Source of the DNA: Rhizobium sp. ICMP 5592
GTDB taxonomy: Bacteria; Pseudomonadota; Alphaproteobacteria; Rhizobiales; Rhizobiaceae
Assembly (NCBI RefSeq): GCF_009498525.1
Contig: NZ_QSNT01000001.1
Coordinates: 797,032-861,031, forward strand
Reading direction: 5' to 3'
Length of the DNA stretch: 64,000 nucleotides
Shown: positions 43,965-53,501 of the stretch, piece after piece
How the letters are laid out: each line of letters opens with the position of its first letter
Position numbering within the stretch: the first letter of the stretch is position 1
Translations under genes and position numbers: made by a program
Notes under the pieces: generated by a model
What the model saw: only the letters and a program-made list of their open reading frames with translations
Database searches by the model: none
Told to the model about the DNA's origin: nothing

Positions 43965-44915
43965 TCAGAGGCTCCAGACCACCGCCTGCTCATGGCGCTT
44001 GATCAGGTGCCTGAGGTCTTCGAAACTCTTGCGAATATGGGCGCAGAAGGCCTCAACCGCCGGCACGCGGATTTCTTCGGTGCGTCGCAGGAGCCCGAGA
44101 GCGCGCTCGGGATGAGGAATACTGACCGGCAAAGCCGTGATCGACTTGTCATTGCGATAGGCGAAGACGACGCTGTGCGGCAAAATAGTGAGCGCATCGC
44201 TCGCCTTCAAATAGTTGATTGCGCTCACCAGCGAGCCGCCGGAATAGCGGATTTTCGCTTCGGTGGCGCCGAGCGAGAGGACGAGGCTGTGCAGATCGGC
44301 GAACAGCGGGCTGCCGGAGGGCGGAGCAATCCAGGGATAGTCGAGGAGTTCCGCGGGCGCGAGCTTGCGCCTCAGGAGAAGGGGGTGCGTCACACGGCAG
44401 GCAACAACGTTGCGGCCAGGAAGCAGTTCCTGGAAGCGCATGCCGGAGCCCTCGTCCAGCACGTCGATCGGGCAAATGGCAAGGTCGATGCGATCGGCGT
44501 TGATCGCCGCCCGCAGATCTGGGAGGTAGCCGTAGCTCTGCTCGATACGCACGTCCGGGGTGGCATTCTGGAACTCGGCGATCATGCCGGAGATCAGCGC
44601 GTCCATGAAGAAGGGCGTGCCGCCGATGTGCACCACCCCCGTCCGTCCGTGTCGGAAGCCATCGACAAGCGACGAGGCCTTGCGCGCTGCCACCAGCATG
44701 GCTTGGCCGTGGTCGGCGAGTGCTCTGCCGAGCGGGGTAGGCTGCAACGGCCGACGGCCCTTGACGAACAGCGGTTCGCCAAGCCGCTTTTCCAGCATGG
44801 CAAGCGTGCGCGACACCGCCGGCTGGGTGAGCCCGAGCAGGGCCGCGCCCTCCGTCACACCGCCTGCCTGTACGACCGCGGCAAGCTGGATAAGGTGTCG
44901 TTCGTCCATCTTCAT
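43965..44915 (-). CDS. LysR-family transcriptional regulator (aromatic catabolism, 1)
   Basis: A 316-residue LysR regulator. N-terminal MKMDERHLIQLAAVVQAGGVTEGAALLGLTQPAVSRTLAMLEKRLGEPLFV gives the helix-turn-helix; the effector domain starts about residue 93 (GVVHIGGTPFFMDALIS). It is a close paralogue of the regulator at 54479-55468, with the same unusual start. A T-N11-A motif overlaps its own start codon. It is divergent from the dioxygenase operon at 44995, which it most likely controls, with an aromatic intermediate as inducer. Confidence 0.9.
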   Translation of the reverse strand: MKMDERHLIQLAAVVQAGGVTEGAALLGLTQPAVSRTLAMLEKRLGEPLFVKGRRPLQPTPLGRALADHGQAMLVAARKASSLVDGFRHGRTGVVHIGGTPFFMDALISGMIAEFQNATPDVRIEQSYGYLPDLRAAINADRIDLAICPIDVLDEGSGMRFQELLPGRNVVACRVTHPLLLRRKLAPAELLDYPWIAPPSGSPLFADLHSLVLSLGATEAKIRYSGGSLVSAINYLKASDALTILPHSVVFAYRNDKSITALPVSIPHPERALGLLRRTEEIRVPAVEAFCAHIRKSFEDLRHLIKRHEQAVVWSL

Positions 44916-44927
44916 AGCAATTGGGTA
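44915..44927. promoter_or_regulatory. LysR box (T-N11-A) over regulator start codon, copy 1
   Basis: TAGCA-ATT-GGGTA is a 13-base T-N11-A element with a partial inverted repeat, overlapping the start codon of the LysR gene and 68 bp upstream of the divergent dioxygenase gene. The equivalent element of the paralogue (55468-55480) is a perfect repeat at the same place, which supports the call. Confidence 0.5.
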
Positions 44928-44994
44928 TATTAAATCGTAGAAAAATCATCAACTGCTACGTTTGGGGCTGGTAATGTAAAGTTGGGGAGGAGCC

Positions 44995-45876
44995 ATGGCG
45001 ACCACATCTTTTACAGAAGCGGATTCGGCTGCGCTTGTGGCAGAGCGGCTGGCGCAGTGCGTCGGACCATTGCCGACCTTCCTTACCGCACTGGTTGGAC
45101 ATATCCACCAGGCCGTCAAGGAAACACGACCGACCCATGCCGACTGGCGATACGCCATCGAATTTCTGACCGAAGTTGGTCACGCAAGCGACCACAAGCG
45201 GCAAGAGTGGGTACTGCTCTCCGATCTTCTGGGTGTGACGGCGCTGGTGGAGGAGATCAACACGCGCCGACCGAGGGGCGCTACGCCCAACACCGTGCGC
45301 GGCCCATTCTATCGTGCCGATGCCCCGCGGCTTATGTCGGGCACAGATATATCGCTCGACGGCATTGGTGAGCCGCTGGCGGTCAGTGCCCGTGTTACCG
45401 ATCTCGACGGATATCCCGTCGTCGGCGCGAAGGTCGAGACATGGCAGGCCAACGCACAGGGGTTTTACGAGAACCAGCAGCCGGACCTCCAGCCGGAGTT
45501 CAATCTGCGCGGCGTTTTCAGCACCGATGGGGATGGCTGCTTTTCCTATAGGACGGTCCGACCGGGCGGTTATGCCGTGCCTTGCGACGGACCGGCCGGG
45601 CGTATGCTGCATGCGATCGGCTATCCGCTGCGCCGCCCGGCGCATCTGCACTTTACTATTGCGGCGCTCGGCTTCGAGACGATCAGCACCCATGTCTATG
45701 ACGGACGCGATCCGCATTTGTCGGAGGATGCGCTGTTTGGCGTTAAGCAGGAGCTGGTCGGCACCTTCCTGCCGGTTGGCGGCCTCGACGGTCGCTCCCC
45801 AGTCAAGGGCAATTGCTGGTCGCTCGATTTTACCTTCGTGATGGTACGGGCGCGAAAGGAGCACAGGTCGGCATGA
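44995..45876 (+). CDS. Intradiol ring-cleavage dioxygenase (hydroxyquinol 1,2-dioxygenase-like), copy 1
   Basis: A 293-residue intradiol dioxygenase with an N-terminal helical dimerisation domain (about 1-95) and a beta-sandwich core. The Fe(III) ligands are Tyr158 (WQANAQGFY), Tyr193 (GGYAVP), His217 and His219 (RPAHLHF). The length and the H-L-H-F context fit hydroxyquinol or chlorocatechol 1,2-dioxygenases. The usual YPIP is here YAVP. It is coupled to maleylacetate reductase by a 4-bp overlap, which makes hydroxyquinol (product: maleylacetate) the best substrate guess. Confidence 0.9.
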   Translation: MATTSFTEADSAALVAERLAQCVGPLPTFLTALVGHIHQAVKETRPTHADWRYAIEFLTEVGHASDHKRQEWVLLSDLLGVTALVEEINTRRPRGATPNTVRGPFYRADAPRLMSGTDISLDGIGEPLAVSARVTDLDGYPVVGAKVETWQANAQGFYENQQPDLQPEFNLRGVFSTDGDGCFSYRTVRPGGYAVPCDGPAGRMLHAIGYPLRRPAHLHFTIAALGFETISTHVYDGRDPHLSEDALFGVKQELVGTFLPVGGLDGRSPVKGNCWSLDFTFVMVRARKEHRSA

Positions 45877-46934
45877 CACTCAATTTTTCCTATCAGCCGC
45901 ATCCTACACGCGTCGTCTTCGCTTCCGGAGCGAGCGCGGGCGTCGCTCAATGGATCGAGATGCTGGGCTGCCGCCGCGTGCTGGTGTTGACGACGCCGCA
46001 GCAGGCGGCCGATGGCGAGGCGCTGGCCGCCCGCCTTGGCGGACTTGCCGTCGGCACATTTGCAGGTGCCACAATGCACACGCCGGTGGATGTAACCGAG
46101 CGGGCCTTGGCGTGCGCGGCTGCGCTTCAGGCCGATTGCGTCGTGTCGCTCGGCGGCGGCTCGACCACCGGACTCGGCAAGGCTATGGCCTATCGTACCG
46201 ACATTCCCCAGGTTGTCGTGCCGACCACCTATGCCGGCTCGGAAGTGACGCCAATCCTCGGCCAGACGGAAGGCGGCATCAAGACAACGGTTCGCAGCCC
46301 TAAGATCGTGCCGGAGGTGGTCGTCTACGATCCCGAACTGACGCTCGGCTTGCCCGTCGCCATGAGCGTCACGAGCGGGCTCAACGCCATCGCGCACGCT
46401 GCCGAAGGCCTCTATGCCGACGACCGCAACCCCATCACCACGATGATGGCGATCGAGGGCATGCGCGCGTTTGCCGAGGCGCTGCCGGTGATCGTGAAGG
46501 CGCCGCGGGATGCTAGGGCGCGGGAAAAGGCACTCTACGGCGCTTGGCTTTGCGGCACCGTGCTCGGGCAGATTTCCATGTCACTGCATCATAAGATCTG
46601 CCACACGTTAGGCGGCAGCTTCGACACGCCGCACGCCGAGACGCATGCGATTATGCTGCCGCACACGATCGGCTTCAACGCCGCCGCGGTGCCGGAACTG
46701 CTTGCGCCGATCGGCGACATTTTCGGTGGTACGCCAGGGCAGGGGCTCTACGATTTCGCCAAATCCATTGGCTCGCCGCTGGCCCTGAAGGATTTCGGCC
46801 TCACCGAAGCCGATCTCGACCGCGCCGCCGAGATCGCCACGCGCAACCCTTACGCCAATCCGCGGCCGATCGACCGGGCCTCGATCCGCGCGCTGCTTCA
46901 GGACGCTTGGACGGGAGAACGCCCACCACTCTAA
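45873..46934 (+). CDS. Maleylacetate reductase
   Basis: A 353-residue iron-type alcohol dehydrogenase of the maleylacetate reductase group (normal length about 350). It has the NAD(P) motif GGGSTTGLGKA near residue 92, TTYAGSEVTPILG, and the metal or active-site region LHHKICHTLGG...PHAETHAIMLPH. It reduces maleylacetate to 3-oxoadipate with NAD(P)H. No 3-oxoadipate CoA-transferase or thiolase gene is in the window, so the last steps must be encoded elsewhere. Confidence 0.93.
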   Translation: MTLNFSYQPHPTRVVFASGASAGVAQWIEMLGCRRVLVLTTPQQAADGEALAARLGGLAVGTFAGATMHTPVDVTERALACAAALQADCVVSLGGGSTTGLGKAMAYRTDIPQVVVPTTYAGSEVTPILGQTEGGIKTTVRSPKIVPEVVVYDPELTLGLPVAMSVTSGLNAIAHAAEGLYADDRNPITTMMAIEGMRAFAEALPVIVKAPRDARAREKALYGAWLCGTVLGQISMSLHHKICHTLGGSFDTPHAETHAIMLPHTIGFNAAAVPELLAPIGDIFGGTPGQGLYDFAKSIGSPLALKDFGLTEADLDRAAEIATRNPYANPRPIDRASIRALLQDAWTGERPPL

Positions 46935-46969
46935 AACGCTTGAGTTTACTTTGGGAGGAGGAAACAAAA

Positions 46970-48247
46970 ATGTTTACAAGACGTGACCTGCTGAAAACAG
47001 CAGCGGCGACCGGCGCGCTTGCGGCGACGTCCAGCCTTGCCATGCCTGCAATCGCCAAGGGAGCGGCGATCAAGCTCGGCTATGTCAGCCCGCAGACTGG
47101 CCCACTTGCCGCCTTCGCCGAGGCCGACAAGTTCATCCTCGACGGCTTCCTGGCCAAGACCAAGGCCGCCGGGCTCGATTACGAAATTATTGTCAAAGAC
47201 AGCCAGTCGAATCCGAACCGCGCCGCCGAAGTCGCCAAGGAGCTGATCATCAAGGACGAGGTCAATCTCGTCCTCGTCGCATCGACGCCGGAAACGACCA
47301 ATCCCGTCGCCACTACCTGCGAGGCGGAGGAGATGCCCTGCATCTCGACGGCCGCGCCTTGGCAGCCCTGGTTCATCGGTCAGCAAGCCAATCCAGGCGA
47401 CCCATCATCCTGGAAACCCTTTAACAGCACCTTCCATTTCTTCTGGGGCCTGGAGGATGTGATCGCTGTCTACACCAACATGTGGCAGCAGTTGGCGACC
47501 AACAAGAAGGTAGGGGGCCTCTTCCCGAACGACGGCGACGGCAACGCCTGGGGCGATAAAGTGGTCGGTTTCCCGCCCATTCTTGAAAAGGGTGGCTATA
47601 CGCTCACCGATCCCGGTCGCTACCAGAACCTGACGGACGATTTCTCCGCGCAGATCAATGCCTTCAAGTCCGGCAACTGCGAGGTCATCACCGGCGTCAT
47701 GATCCCGCCGGACTTCACCACGTTCTGGAATCAGGCCAAACAGCAGGGCTTCCATCCGAAGATCGCCTCCATTGGCAAGGCCATCCTGTTCCCTCAGGCT
47801 ATCGAGGCTCTGGGCAAAAGCGGCCACAATCTGTCCTGCGAGATCTGGTGGTCGGCCAGCCATCCATTCAAGTCTTCGCTGACGGGAGAGAGCGCCGCCG
47901 AACTCGCCGCAGGCTTCACAAAAGCCACGGGCCGGCCCTGGACGCAGCCGATCGGTTTCGTTCACGCGCTCTTCGAGCTGGCTGCGGACGTCATGAAGCG
48001 CTCGGACCCGACGGACAGCGCAGCCGTGGTCAAGGCGATCGCGGCGACCAAACTGGACACGATCGTTGGTCCAGTCGCATGGGACGGTGCCAACGTGCCG
48101 CCTTTTGCCGCCAAGAACGTCGCCAAGACACCGCTCGTTGGCGGCCAGTGGAGATTGAAGGACGGCGGTGGTTACGATCTCGTCATCACCGATAACAGGA
48201 CCGCTCCCAACATTCCGACCGGCGGCAAGATGGAACCGATCGCTTAA
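46970..48247 (+). CDS. LIV-type ABC transporter substrate-binding protein (2)
   Basis: A 425-residue binding protein with a Tat-type signal (FTRRDLLKTAAATGALAATSS, cleavage near AIA-KG). The mature part starts IKLGYVSPQTGPLAAFAEAD. It shares blocks with the first binding protein of this island (35499-36800), so the two transporters arose from a common ancestor, but the sequences are clearly different and probably recognise different or related ligands. The ATG follows GGGAGGAGG. Confidence 0.92.
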   Translation: MFTRRDLLKTAAATGALAATSSLAMPAIAKGAAIKLGYVSPQTGPLAAFAEADKFILDGFLAKTKAAGLDYEIIVKDSQSNPNRAAEVAKELIIKDEVNLVLVASTPETTNPVATTCEAEEMPCISTAAPWQPWFIGQQANPGDPSSWKPFNSTFHFFWGLEDVIAVYTNMWQQLATNKKVGGLFPNDGDGNAWGDKVVGFPPILEKGGYTLTDPGRYQNLTDDFSAQINAFKSGNCEVITGVMIPPDFTTFWNQAKQQGFHPKIASIGKAILFPQAIEALGKSGHNLSCEIWWSASHPFKSSLTGESAAELAAGFTKATGRPWTQPIGFVHALFELAADVMKRSDPTDSAAVVKAIAATKLDTIVGPVAWDGANVPPFAAKNVAKTPLVGGQWRLKDGGGYDLVITDNRTAPNIPTGGKMEPIA

Positions 48248-48334
48248 GCGTGCCGCTTTGGACCGGGTTTGGCCCGGAGGTGGCCGTGAGCTGGATTCGG
48301 CGAATGGATGAAACAGAAACCGATCAGGAAGACG

Positions 48335-49054
48335 ATGGTCATACTCACCCTCGAAAACGTTTCGAAGAGTTTCGGCGCCCTGAAGGTCGCGGATGGAGTG
48401 TCGTTCGCTCTGGAGAGCGGAGAGGCGCTCGGCATCATCGGGCCGAACGGTGCCGGGAAGTCTTCCCTGTTCAACCTCATCAGCGGCAATCTGCGCCTCG
48501 ATGAGGGACGGATTGTCTATCGCAGCGAAGACGTGACGCGCCAGCCGCCGATGGCGCGATGCCTGGCTGGGATAGGCCGTACATTCCAGATCCCGCAGCC
48601 CTTCCAGCAACTGACTGTTTTCGAAAACCTTCTGGTCGCCGCTGCCTACGGATCGCGAAAGACCGAGCGGGAGGTGTCTGAGCGCTGCGCGGATATTCTG
48701 GTGAATACCGGGTTGATTTCGCGCGCCAACCAGCCCGCCGGCAGTCTCGGCCTGCTCCACCGCAAACGCCTCGAACTCGCGCGGGCGCTTGCCACGGAGC
48801 CCAAGCTGTTGCTGCTGGATGAGATCGCCGGCGGCCTCACGGAGGGCGAGTGCAACGAGCTGGTGGAGACAATCCGGGCGATCCATGGAGCCGGTGTTTC
48901 TATCATCTGGGTCGAGCATGTGCTTCATGCCCTCAACTCCGTGGTGAGTCGTCTTCTCGTGCTGAACTTCGGCAAGGTGGTCGGCCTCGGCCGGCCGGCC
49001 GAGATTATGGAATCGAAGGCGGTCCGCCAGATCTATCTCGGGATTGACGTCTGA
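48335..49054 (+). CDS. LIV-type ABC transporter ATPase, LivG-like (2)
   Basis: A 239-residue ATPase, Walker A GPNGAGKSS, Walker B LLLLDEIAG and the same unusual signature (SLGLLHRKRLELARAL) as the LivG-like ATPase at 36933. The ATG at 48335 has AGGAAG before it; a start at 48308 in the same frame is possible but lacks a ribosome site. Its stop overlaps the next start by one base (TGATG). Confidence 0.9.
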   Translation: MVILTLENVSKSFGALKVADGVSFALESGEALGIIGPNGAGKSSLFNLISGNLRLDEGRIVYRSEDVTRQPPMARCLAGIGRTFQIPQPFQQLTVFENLLVAAAYGSRKTEREVSERCADILVNTGLISRANQPAGSLGLLHRKRLELARALATEPKLLLLDEIAGGLTEGECNELVETIRAIHGAGVSIIWVEHVLHALNSVVSRLLVLNFGKVVGLGRPAEIMESKAVRQIYLGIDV

Positions 49055-49764
49055 TGGCTCTTCTTCAAACACAGGGCCTCACGGCTTTCTACGGCGACTT
49101 CCAGGCACTCTTCGGTGTCGACATCACGCTCGAAGCCGGTGAGACGCTGGCGATCATCGGCGCGAACGGCGCCGGCAAATCTACGCTGATGCGCTCGATC
49201 TCGGGCCTGCTTGCCAACGAGCCCGCCCAGATCAGCTTCGACGGGAGGTCGATCGGTGCGCTGCCGGCACCCGACGTGATGGCGCTCGGCGTCGCCATGG
49301 TTCCGGAAGGCCGTAAGCTCTTCCCGTCCCTGACGGTGGAGGAAAACCTGCTGATCGGTAACTATGGACGCAGTGCAAAGGGGGCTTGGACGCTTGAGAC
49401 GATCTACGACCTCTTTCCGGTCTTGAGGGAGAGGCGTAACAACCCCGGCACGGCGTTGTCCGGCGGCCAGCAGCAGATGGTCGCGATCGGCCGGGCGCTG
49501 ATGTCCAATCCGAGGGTGTTGCTCTGCGACGAAATCAGCCTCGGCCTGGCGCCGGTGGTCATCCGCGACATCTACGCGGCTTTTCCCAAAATTCGCGCCG
49601 AGGGCGCATCCATTGTGATCGTCGAACAGGATATCGGTCAAGCGCTCAAGGTGGCAGACCGACTCTACTGCATGATGGAGGGACGTGTGACGCTGACCGG
49701 AACGCCGGATGCAATCAGCCGCGCCGACATCCATTCTGCCTATTTCGGAGCGCATGCGGGATGA
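49054..49764 (+). CDS. LIV-type ABC transporter ATPase, LivF-like (2)
   Basis: A 236-residue ATPase: Walker A GANGAGKST, signature LSGGQQQMVAIGRAL, Walker B VLLCDEISLGLAP and VEQD. It is the partner of the preceding LivG-like subunit. The overlaps with both neighbours (one base upstream, 4 bp downstream) show a tightly translated operon. Confidence 0.93.
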   Translation: MALLQTQGLTAFYGDFQALFGVDITLEAGETLAIIGANGAGKSTLMRSISGLLANEPAQISFDGRSIGALPAPDVMALGVAMVPEGRKLFPSLTVEENLLIGNYGRSAKGAWTLETIYDLFPVLRERRNNPGTALSGGQQQMVAIGRALMSNPRVLLCDEISLGLAPVVIRDIYAAFPKIRAEGASIVIVEQDIGQALKVADRLYCMMEGRVTLTGTPDAISRADIHSAYFGAHAG

Positions 49765-50624
49765 ACTGGCTCGACACGATCATACAGGGCATTCTGCTTG
49801 GCGGTCTCTACGCGCTGTTCGCAGCCGGTTTGAGTCTCGTTTTCGGCATAATGCGGCTGGTCAATCTCGCGCATGGCGATCTTATCGTCCTGGCAGCCTT
49901 TTTGCTTCTGGTGCTGGTTAGCGCGATCGGGCTCAACCCCTTCGTCGCGGCACTCGTTGCCGCTCCGGTGATGTATGCGGTTGGTTGGAGCCTGCAGTTC
50001 CTCGTGCTCAATCGCACCATCGGTGACGACATTCTGCCGCCGCTGCTTATCACCTTCGGCCTGTCGGTCGTTATCCAGAACGCGCTGTTGGAAGGCTTCT
50101 CCGCCGATAGCCGCCGCCTTTCGGTGGGCACGCTGGAAACTGCGTCCTTGCAGCTCGGGCCGGTCAGTATTGGCACGATGCCGCTCCTGACTTTCCTGGC
50201 GGCGATCGGTGTCATCGTTGGCCTCAACCTCGTTTTCTACAAGACGAGCCTCGGCCGTGCCTTCCGAGCCACCTCCGATGATCGTGCCACGGCAAGCCTG
50301 ATGGGCATCCGCTCAGACCGCATCTTTGCGACCGCGACGGGTCTTGCGATGATTGTGGTAACGATCGCGGCCCTCTTTCTCGGCACGCGCGCCAATTTCG
50401 ACCCGACCATAGGCCCGGCGCGGCTGATCTACGCCTTCGAGGCGGTCATCATCGGTGGGCTCGGCTCCTTCTGGGGTACGCTTGCCGGCGGGGTGATCAT
50501 CGGCATCGCACAAACGATCGGCGCGGCCATCAACCCCGAATGGCAGATCCTTGCGGGCCATGTGGCGTTTCTTTTCGTGCTGCTGGTCCGGCCGCGCGGG
50601 CTTTTCCCCAGGGCGGTAGATTGA
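49761..50624 (+). CDS. LIV-type ABC transporter permease, LivH-like (2)
   Basis: A 287-residue LivH-type permease starting MNWLDTIIQGILLGGLYALFAAG, with about eight helices, GIMRLVNLAHGDLIVL and the EAA-like SLGRAFRATSDDRATASLMGIRSDRIF loop. Its sequence is clearly related to the permease at 38373. It lies within the second importer unit, 4-bp overlap before and one base gap after. Confidence 0.92.
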   Translation: MNWLDTIIQGILLGGLYALFAAGLSLVFGIMRLVNLAHGDLIVLAAFLLLVLVSAIGLNPFVAALVAAPVMYAVGWSLQFLVLNRTIGDDILPPLLITFGLSVVIQNALLEGFSADSRRLSVGTLETASLQLGPVSIGTMPLLTFLAAIGVIVGLNLVFYKTSLGRAFRATSDDRATASLMGIRSDRIFATATGLAMIVVTIAALFLGTRANFDPTIGPARLIYAFEAVIIGGLGSFWGTLAGGVIIGIAQTIGAAINPEWQILAGHVAFLFVLLVRPRGLFPRAVD

Positions 50625-50625
50625 C

Positions 50626-51744
50626 ATGGTGCACGACACGCTTTCCCCCGATTCCGCTTCGCCTGTGCCGTCGTTCGGCTGGACCGTGTCGACGCGTAAC
50701 CGCGCCTCGTCGTTTGCGGTGCTTCTCGTCGCCGCAATGGTTGCCGCAGGCATTGTTGTTCCCTTTTTCGTGCCACGCGCGGTGCTTCAGGACCTGTTCT
50801 TCATCCTGACGATGCTGACACTCGCGCAATGCTGGAACCTGCTTGCCGGCTATGCCGGGCTCGTTTCGGTCGGCCAGCAGGCCTTCGTCGGCTTCGGGGC
50901 CTACGTCATGTCTGCCGCCGTCATCCTCGGAGGTTTAAACCCAGTCATCGCGATCACGCTCGGCGGGCTTGCCGCCATGGTGGTCTCCGTGCCGACGGCC
51001 TTTTTCGTTTTCCGGCTACATGGTGCTTACTTTGCGATCGGTACCTGGGTGATCGCCGAGGTGGTGCGGCTGTCTTTGGCGCAATGGAAGGTGCTCGGCG
51101 GTGGTACGGGAACGTCGCTGCCTTCCGGCGTCGCGCGCGAGCTGCCGGGCACCCGCCTCCTTGCTGAATGGTTCGGCGCGCGGCCCGCCCAGGCGGCCGA
51201 CATGATGTGCTATTGGCTGGCGCTCTTGCTGGCATCAGCCACGATCGGCTTTGCCTACCGGCTGCTACGCTCCAAGCAGGGCCTCGGGCTTGCCGCCGTC
51301 CGCGACAACCGCGAGGCGGCGCGATCAGTCGGCATCGATCCGAACCGCATCAAATTTGCCGTCTATCTCGCTGCCGCCTTCGTCACGGGCCTGACCGGTG
51401 CCCTCATCTACCTGCAAAAGGCTCGCATCTCGCCGGACGCCGCCTTCTCCGTCACCGACTGGACGGCCTATGTGATCTTCATCGTCGTCATCGGCGGCAT
51501 CGGCACGATCGAGGGACCGATCGTCGGCGTGATCGTCTTCTTCATTCTGCAGAACCTGTTTGCCGACTACGGCTCCTGGTATCTGCTTGTTCTCGGCCTT
51601 CTCGGCATTGTCATCATGCTGTTTGCCCCGCGCGGCCTCTGGGGCTTGTTCGCCGAGCGCACCGGACTTCAACTTTTCCCCGTTCGCCGCATCCTAGCCG
51701 GCGGACCATTGACCAAGAATATTAAGGGAGGGCCGCATGGCTGA
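50626..51744 (+). CDS. LIV-type ABC transporter permease, LivM-like (2)
   Basis: A 372-residue LivM-type permease with about nine helices, the WNLLAGYAGLVSVGQQAFVGFGAY block and SKQGLGLAAVRDNREAARSVGID. It is longer than its paralogue at 39235. Its stop overlaps the start of the hydroxylase gene by 8 bp, so the importer and hydroxylase are made together, as in the first operon where the permease overlaps the ADH gene. Confidence 0.92.
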   Translation: MVHDTLSPDSASPVPSFGWTVSTRNRASSFAVLLVAAMVAAGIVVPFFVPRAVLQDLFFILTMLTLAQCWNLLAGYAGLVSVGQQAFVGFGAYVMSAAVILGGLNPVIAITLGGLAAMVVSVPTAFFVFRLHGAYFAIGTWVIAEVVRLSLAQWKVLGGGTGTSLPSGVARELPGTRLLAEWFGARPAQAADMMCYWLALLLASATIGFAYRLLRSKQGLGLAAVRDNREAARSVGIDPNRIKFAVYLAAAFVTGLTGALIYLQKARISPDAAFSVTDWTAYVIFIVVIGGIGTIEGPIVGVIVFFILQNLFADYGSWYLLVLGLLGIVIMLFAPRGLWGLFAERTGLQLFPVRRILAGGPLTKNIKGGPHG

Positions 51745-53491
51745 TATCAACACCGACGTTTTGATCATAGGGACGGGGCCTGCTGGCTCGGCCTCAGCGG
51801 CGCTGCTTGCCAGCTACGGCGTCGAGACCATGGTCATCAACCGCTACCGCTGGCTCGCCAACACGCCTCGCGCGCATATCACCAACCAGCGTACGATGGA
51901 GGTTTTGCGCGATCTCGGACAGGACGTCGAGGACGAGGCCTATCTCTTTGCCACCGGGCAGGATTTGATGGGCCAGAACGTCTTTTGCACCTCGCTTGCC
52001 GGCGAAGAGATCGGCCGCATGCGCAGCTGGGGCACCCATCCGATGAGCCGCGCCGAGCACCAGCTGTCGTCGCCCGCGCACATGAATGACTTGCCACAGA
52101 CTTTCATGGAGCCGCTGCTCTTCAAGACGGCCTGTTCGCGCGGTGCGCAGGCGCGCATGTCGACCGAATATATTCGCCACGAGCAGGACGCGGACGGCGT
52201 GACGACGACCTGCCGCGACAGGCTCGCCGGCCGGGAGTTCACGGTCCGCTCCAAGTACCTGATTGGTGCCGACGGCGGCAATTCCAAGGTGGCGGAAGAT
52301 GCGGGGCTTACCTTCGAGGGCCGCATGGGTGTCGGCGGATCGATGAACATCCTCTTCAAGGCCGACCTTTCTAAATATGTCGCCCATCGTCCCTCGGTGC
52401 TCTACTGGGTCGTCCAGCCGGGCGCCGACGTTGGCGGCATCGGCATGGGGCTCGTGCGTATGGTTCGGCCGTGGAACGAATGGCTGATCGTCTGGGGATA
52501 CGACATCAATCAGCCCGCGCCGGAGGTAGACACCGCCTTCGCTACCAAGGTGGTGCGCGACCTCGTCGGCGCTCACGAGCTGCCGGTGGAGATCCAGTCG
52601 GTTTCGACCTGGACGGTCAACAACCTCCATGCAACGACCATGCAGAACGGCCGGGTCTTCTGCATGGGCGACGCCACCCATCGGCATCCGCCCTCGAATG
52701 GGCTCGGTTCCAATACCTCGATCCAGGATGCCTTCAACCTCGCCTGGAAACTTAGTTATGTGCTGAAGGGCAAGGCCGGTCCGGCATTGCTCGACAGCTA
52801 CCAGCACGAGCGCGCACCAATCGCCAAGCAGATCGTTACCCGTGCCAACAGGTCCATCGAGGAGTTCGGGCCGATCTTCAAGGCGCTTGGCCTGCTCGAT
52901 TCCATCGACCCCGTGAAAATGCAGCAGAACATGGATGCACGTTGCGACGACACAGCCGCGGCAGAAGCGCAGCGCGCGGCGATCCGTCAGACAATCGCAG
53001 CCAAGGTCTATGAATTCGATGCCCACGGCGTCGAGATGAACCAGCGCTATCGGTCGAACGCCGTTTTCGCCGACGGTCAGTCCGAGCCGGCCTTCGAGAA
53101 AGATGCGGAGTTGCACTATCAGCCGACCACATGGCCAGGCGCGCGGCTGCCGCATGCCTGGGTTTTTGCCGACGACGGCGCTAAGGCCTCGACGCTCGAT
53201 CTTTGCGGCAAGGGCCGTTTCACGCTGCTCACCGGCATTGGTGGCCGCGGCTGGGTCGAGGCAGCCAAGCTGCTCGGCCGTGAGCTTGGCCTCGACATCG
53301 CAGCCCATGTCATCGGGCCGCGCCAGTTCTGGCAGGATCTGACCGGCGACTGGGCCAATCTACGCGAGGTACGCGACAGCGGCATCGTTCTAGTCCGACC
53401 CGACCAGCATGTCTGCTGGCGCCGCGAAACGATTGCGGAAGATCCCGCGGCGGAGCTTCGCCGCGCGCTGTCCTTTGTTCTAGCTCTGTGA
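51737..53491 (+). CDS. TfdB-type FAD-dependent phenol hydroxylase
   Basis: A 584-residue single-component flavoprotein monooxygenase of the TfdB/PheA group. The FAD motif GTGPAGSASA is at 12-21, the DG motif in YLIGADGGNSK near 174-184, and the GD motif in GRVFCMGDATHRHPPSNGLGSNTSIQDAFNLAWKL near 308-341; a thioredoxin-like C-terminal domain follows. These enzymes hydroxylate phenols ortho to the OH group with NADPH and O2. Beside a hydroxyquinol-type dioxygenase it may convert a resorcinol- or hydroquinone-type phenol to a trihydroxybenzene. The precise substrate is not known. Confidence 0.9.
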   Translation: MADINTDVLIIGTGPAGSASAALLASYGVETMVINRYRWLANTPRAHITNQRTMEVLRDLGQDVEDEAYLFATGQDLMGQNVFCTSLAGEEIGRMRSWGTHPMSRAEHQLSSPAHMNDLPQTFMEPLLFKTACSRGAQARMSTEYIRHEQDADGVTTTCRDRLAGREFTVRSKYLIGADGGNSKVAEDAGLTFEGRMGVGGSMNILFKADLSKYVAHRPSVLYWVVQPGADVGGIGMGLVRMVRPWNEWLIVWGYDINQPAPEVDTAFATKVVRDLVGAHELPVEIQSVSTWTVNNLHATTMQNGRVFCMGDATHRHPPSNGLGSNTSIQDAFNLAWKLSYVLKGKAGPALLDSYQHERAPIAKQIVTRANRSIEEFGPIFKALGLLDSIDPVKMQQNMDARCDDTAAAEAQRAAIRQTIAAKVYEFDAHGVEMNQRYRSNAVFADGQSEPAFEKDAELHYQPTTWPGARLPHAWVFADDGAKASTLDLCGKGRFTLLTGIGGRGWVEAAKLLGRELGLDIAAHVIGPRQFWQDLTGDWANLREVRDSGIVLVRPDQHVCWRRETIAEDPAAELRRALSFVLAL

Positions 53492-53501
53492 GACTTTAGC
53501 T

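Noticed and set aside
47405..49072. A minus-strand open frame of about 555 codons opposite a binding protein and an ATPase gene
   Set aside because: The plus-strand genes have complete catalytic motifs and operon overlaps; the antisense product has no domain features.
51794..53308. A minus-strand open frame of about 504 codons inside the TfdB-type hydroxylase gene
   Set aside because: It lies wholly within a well-supported gene and shows no family similarity.
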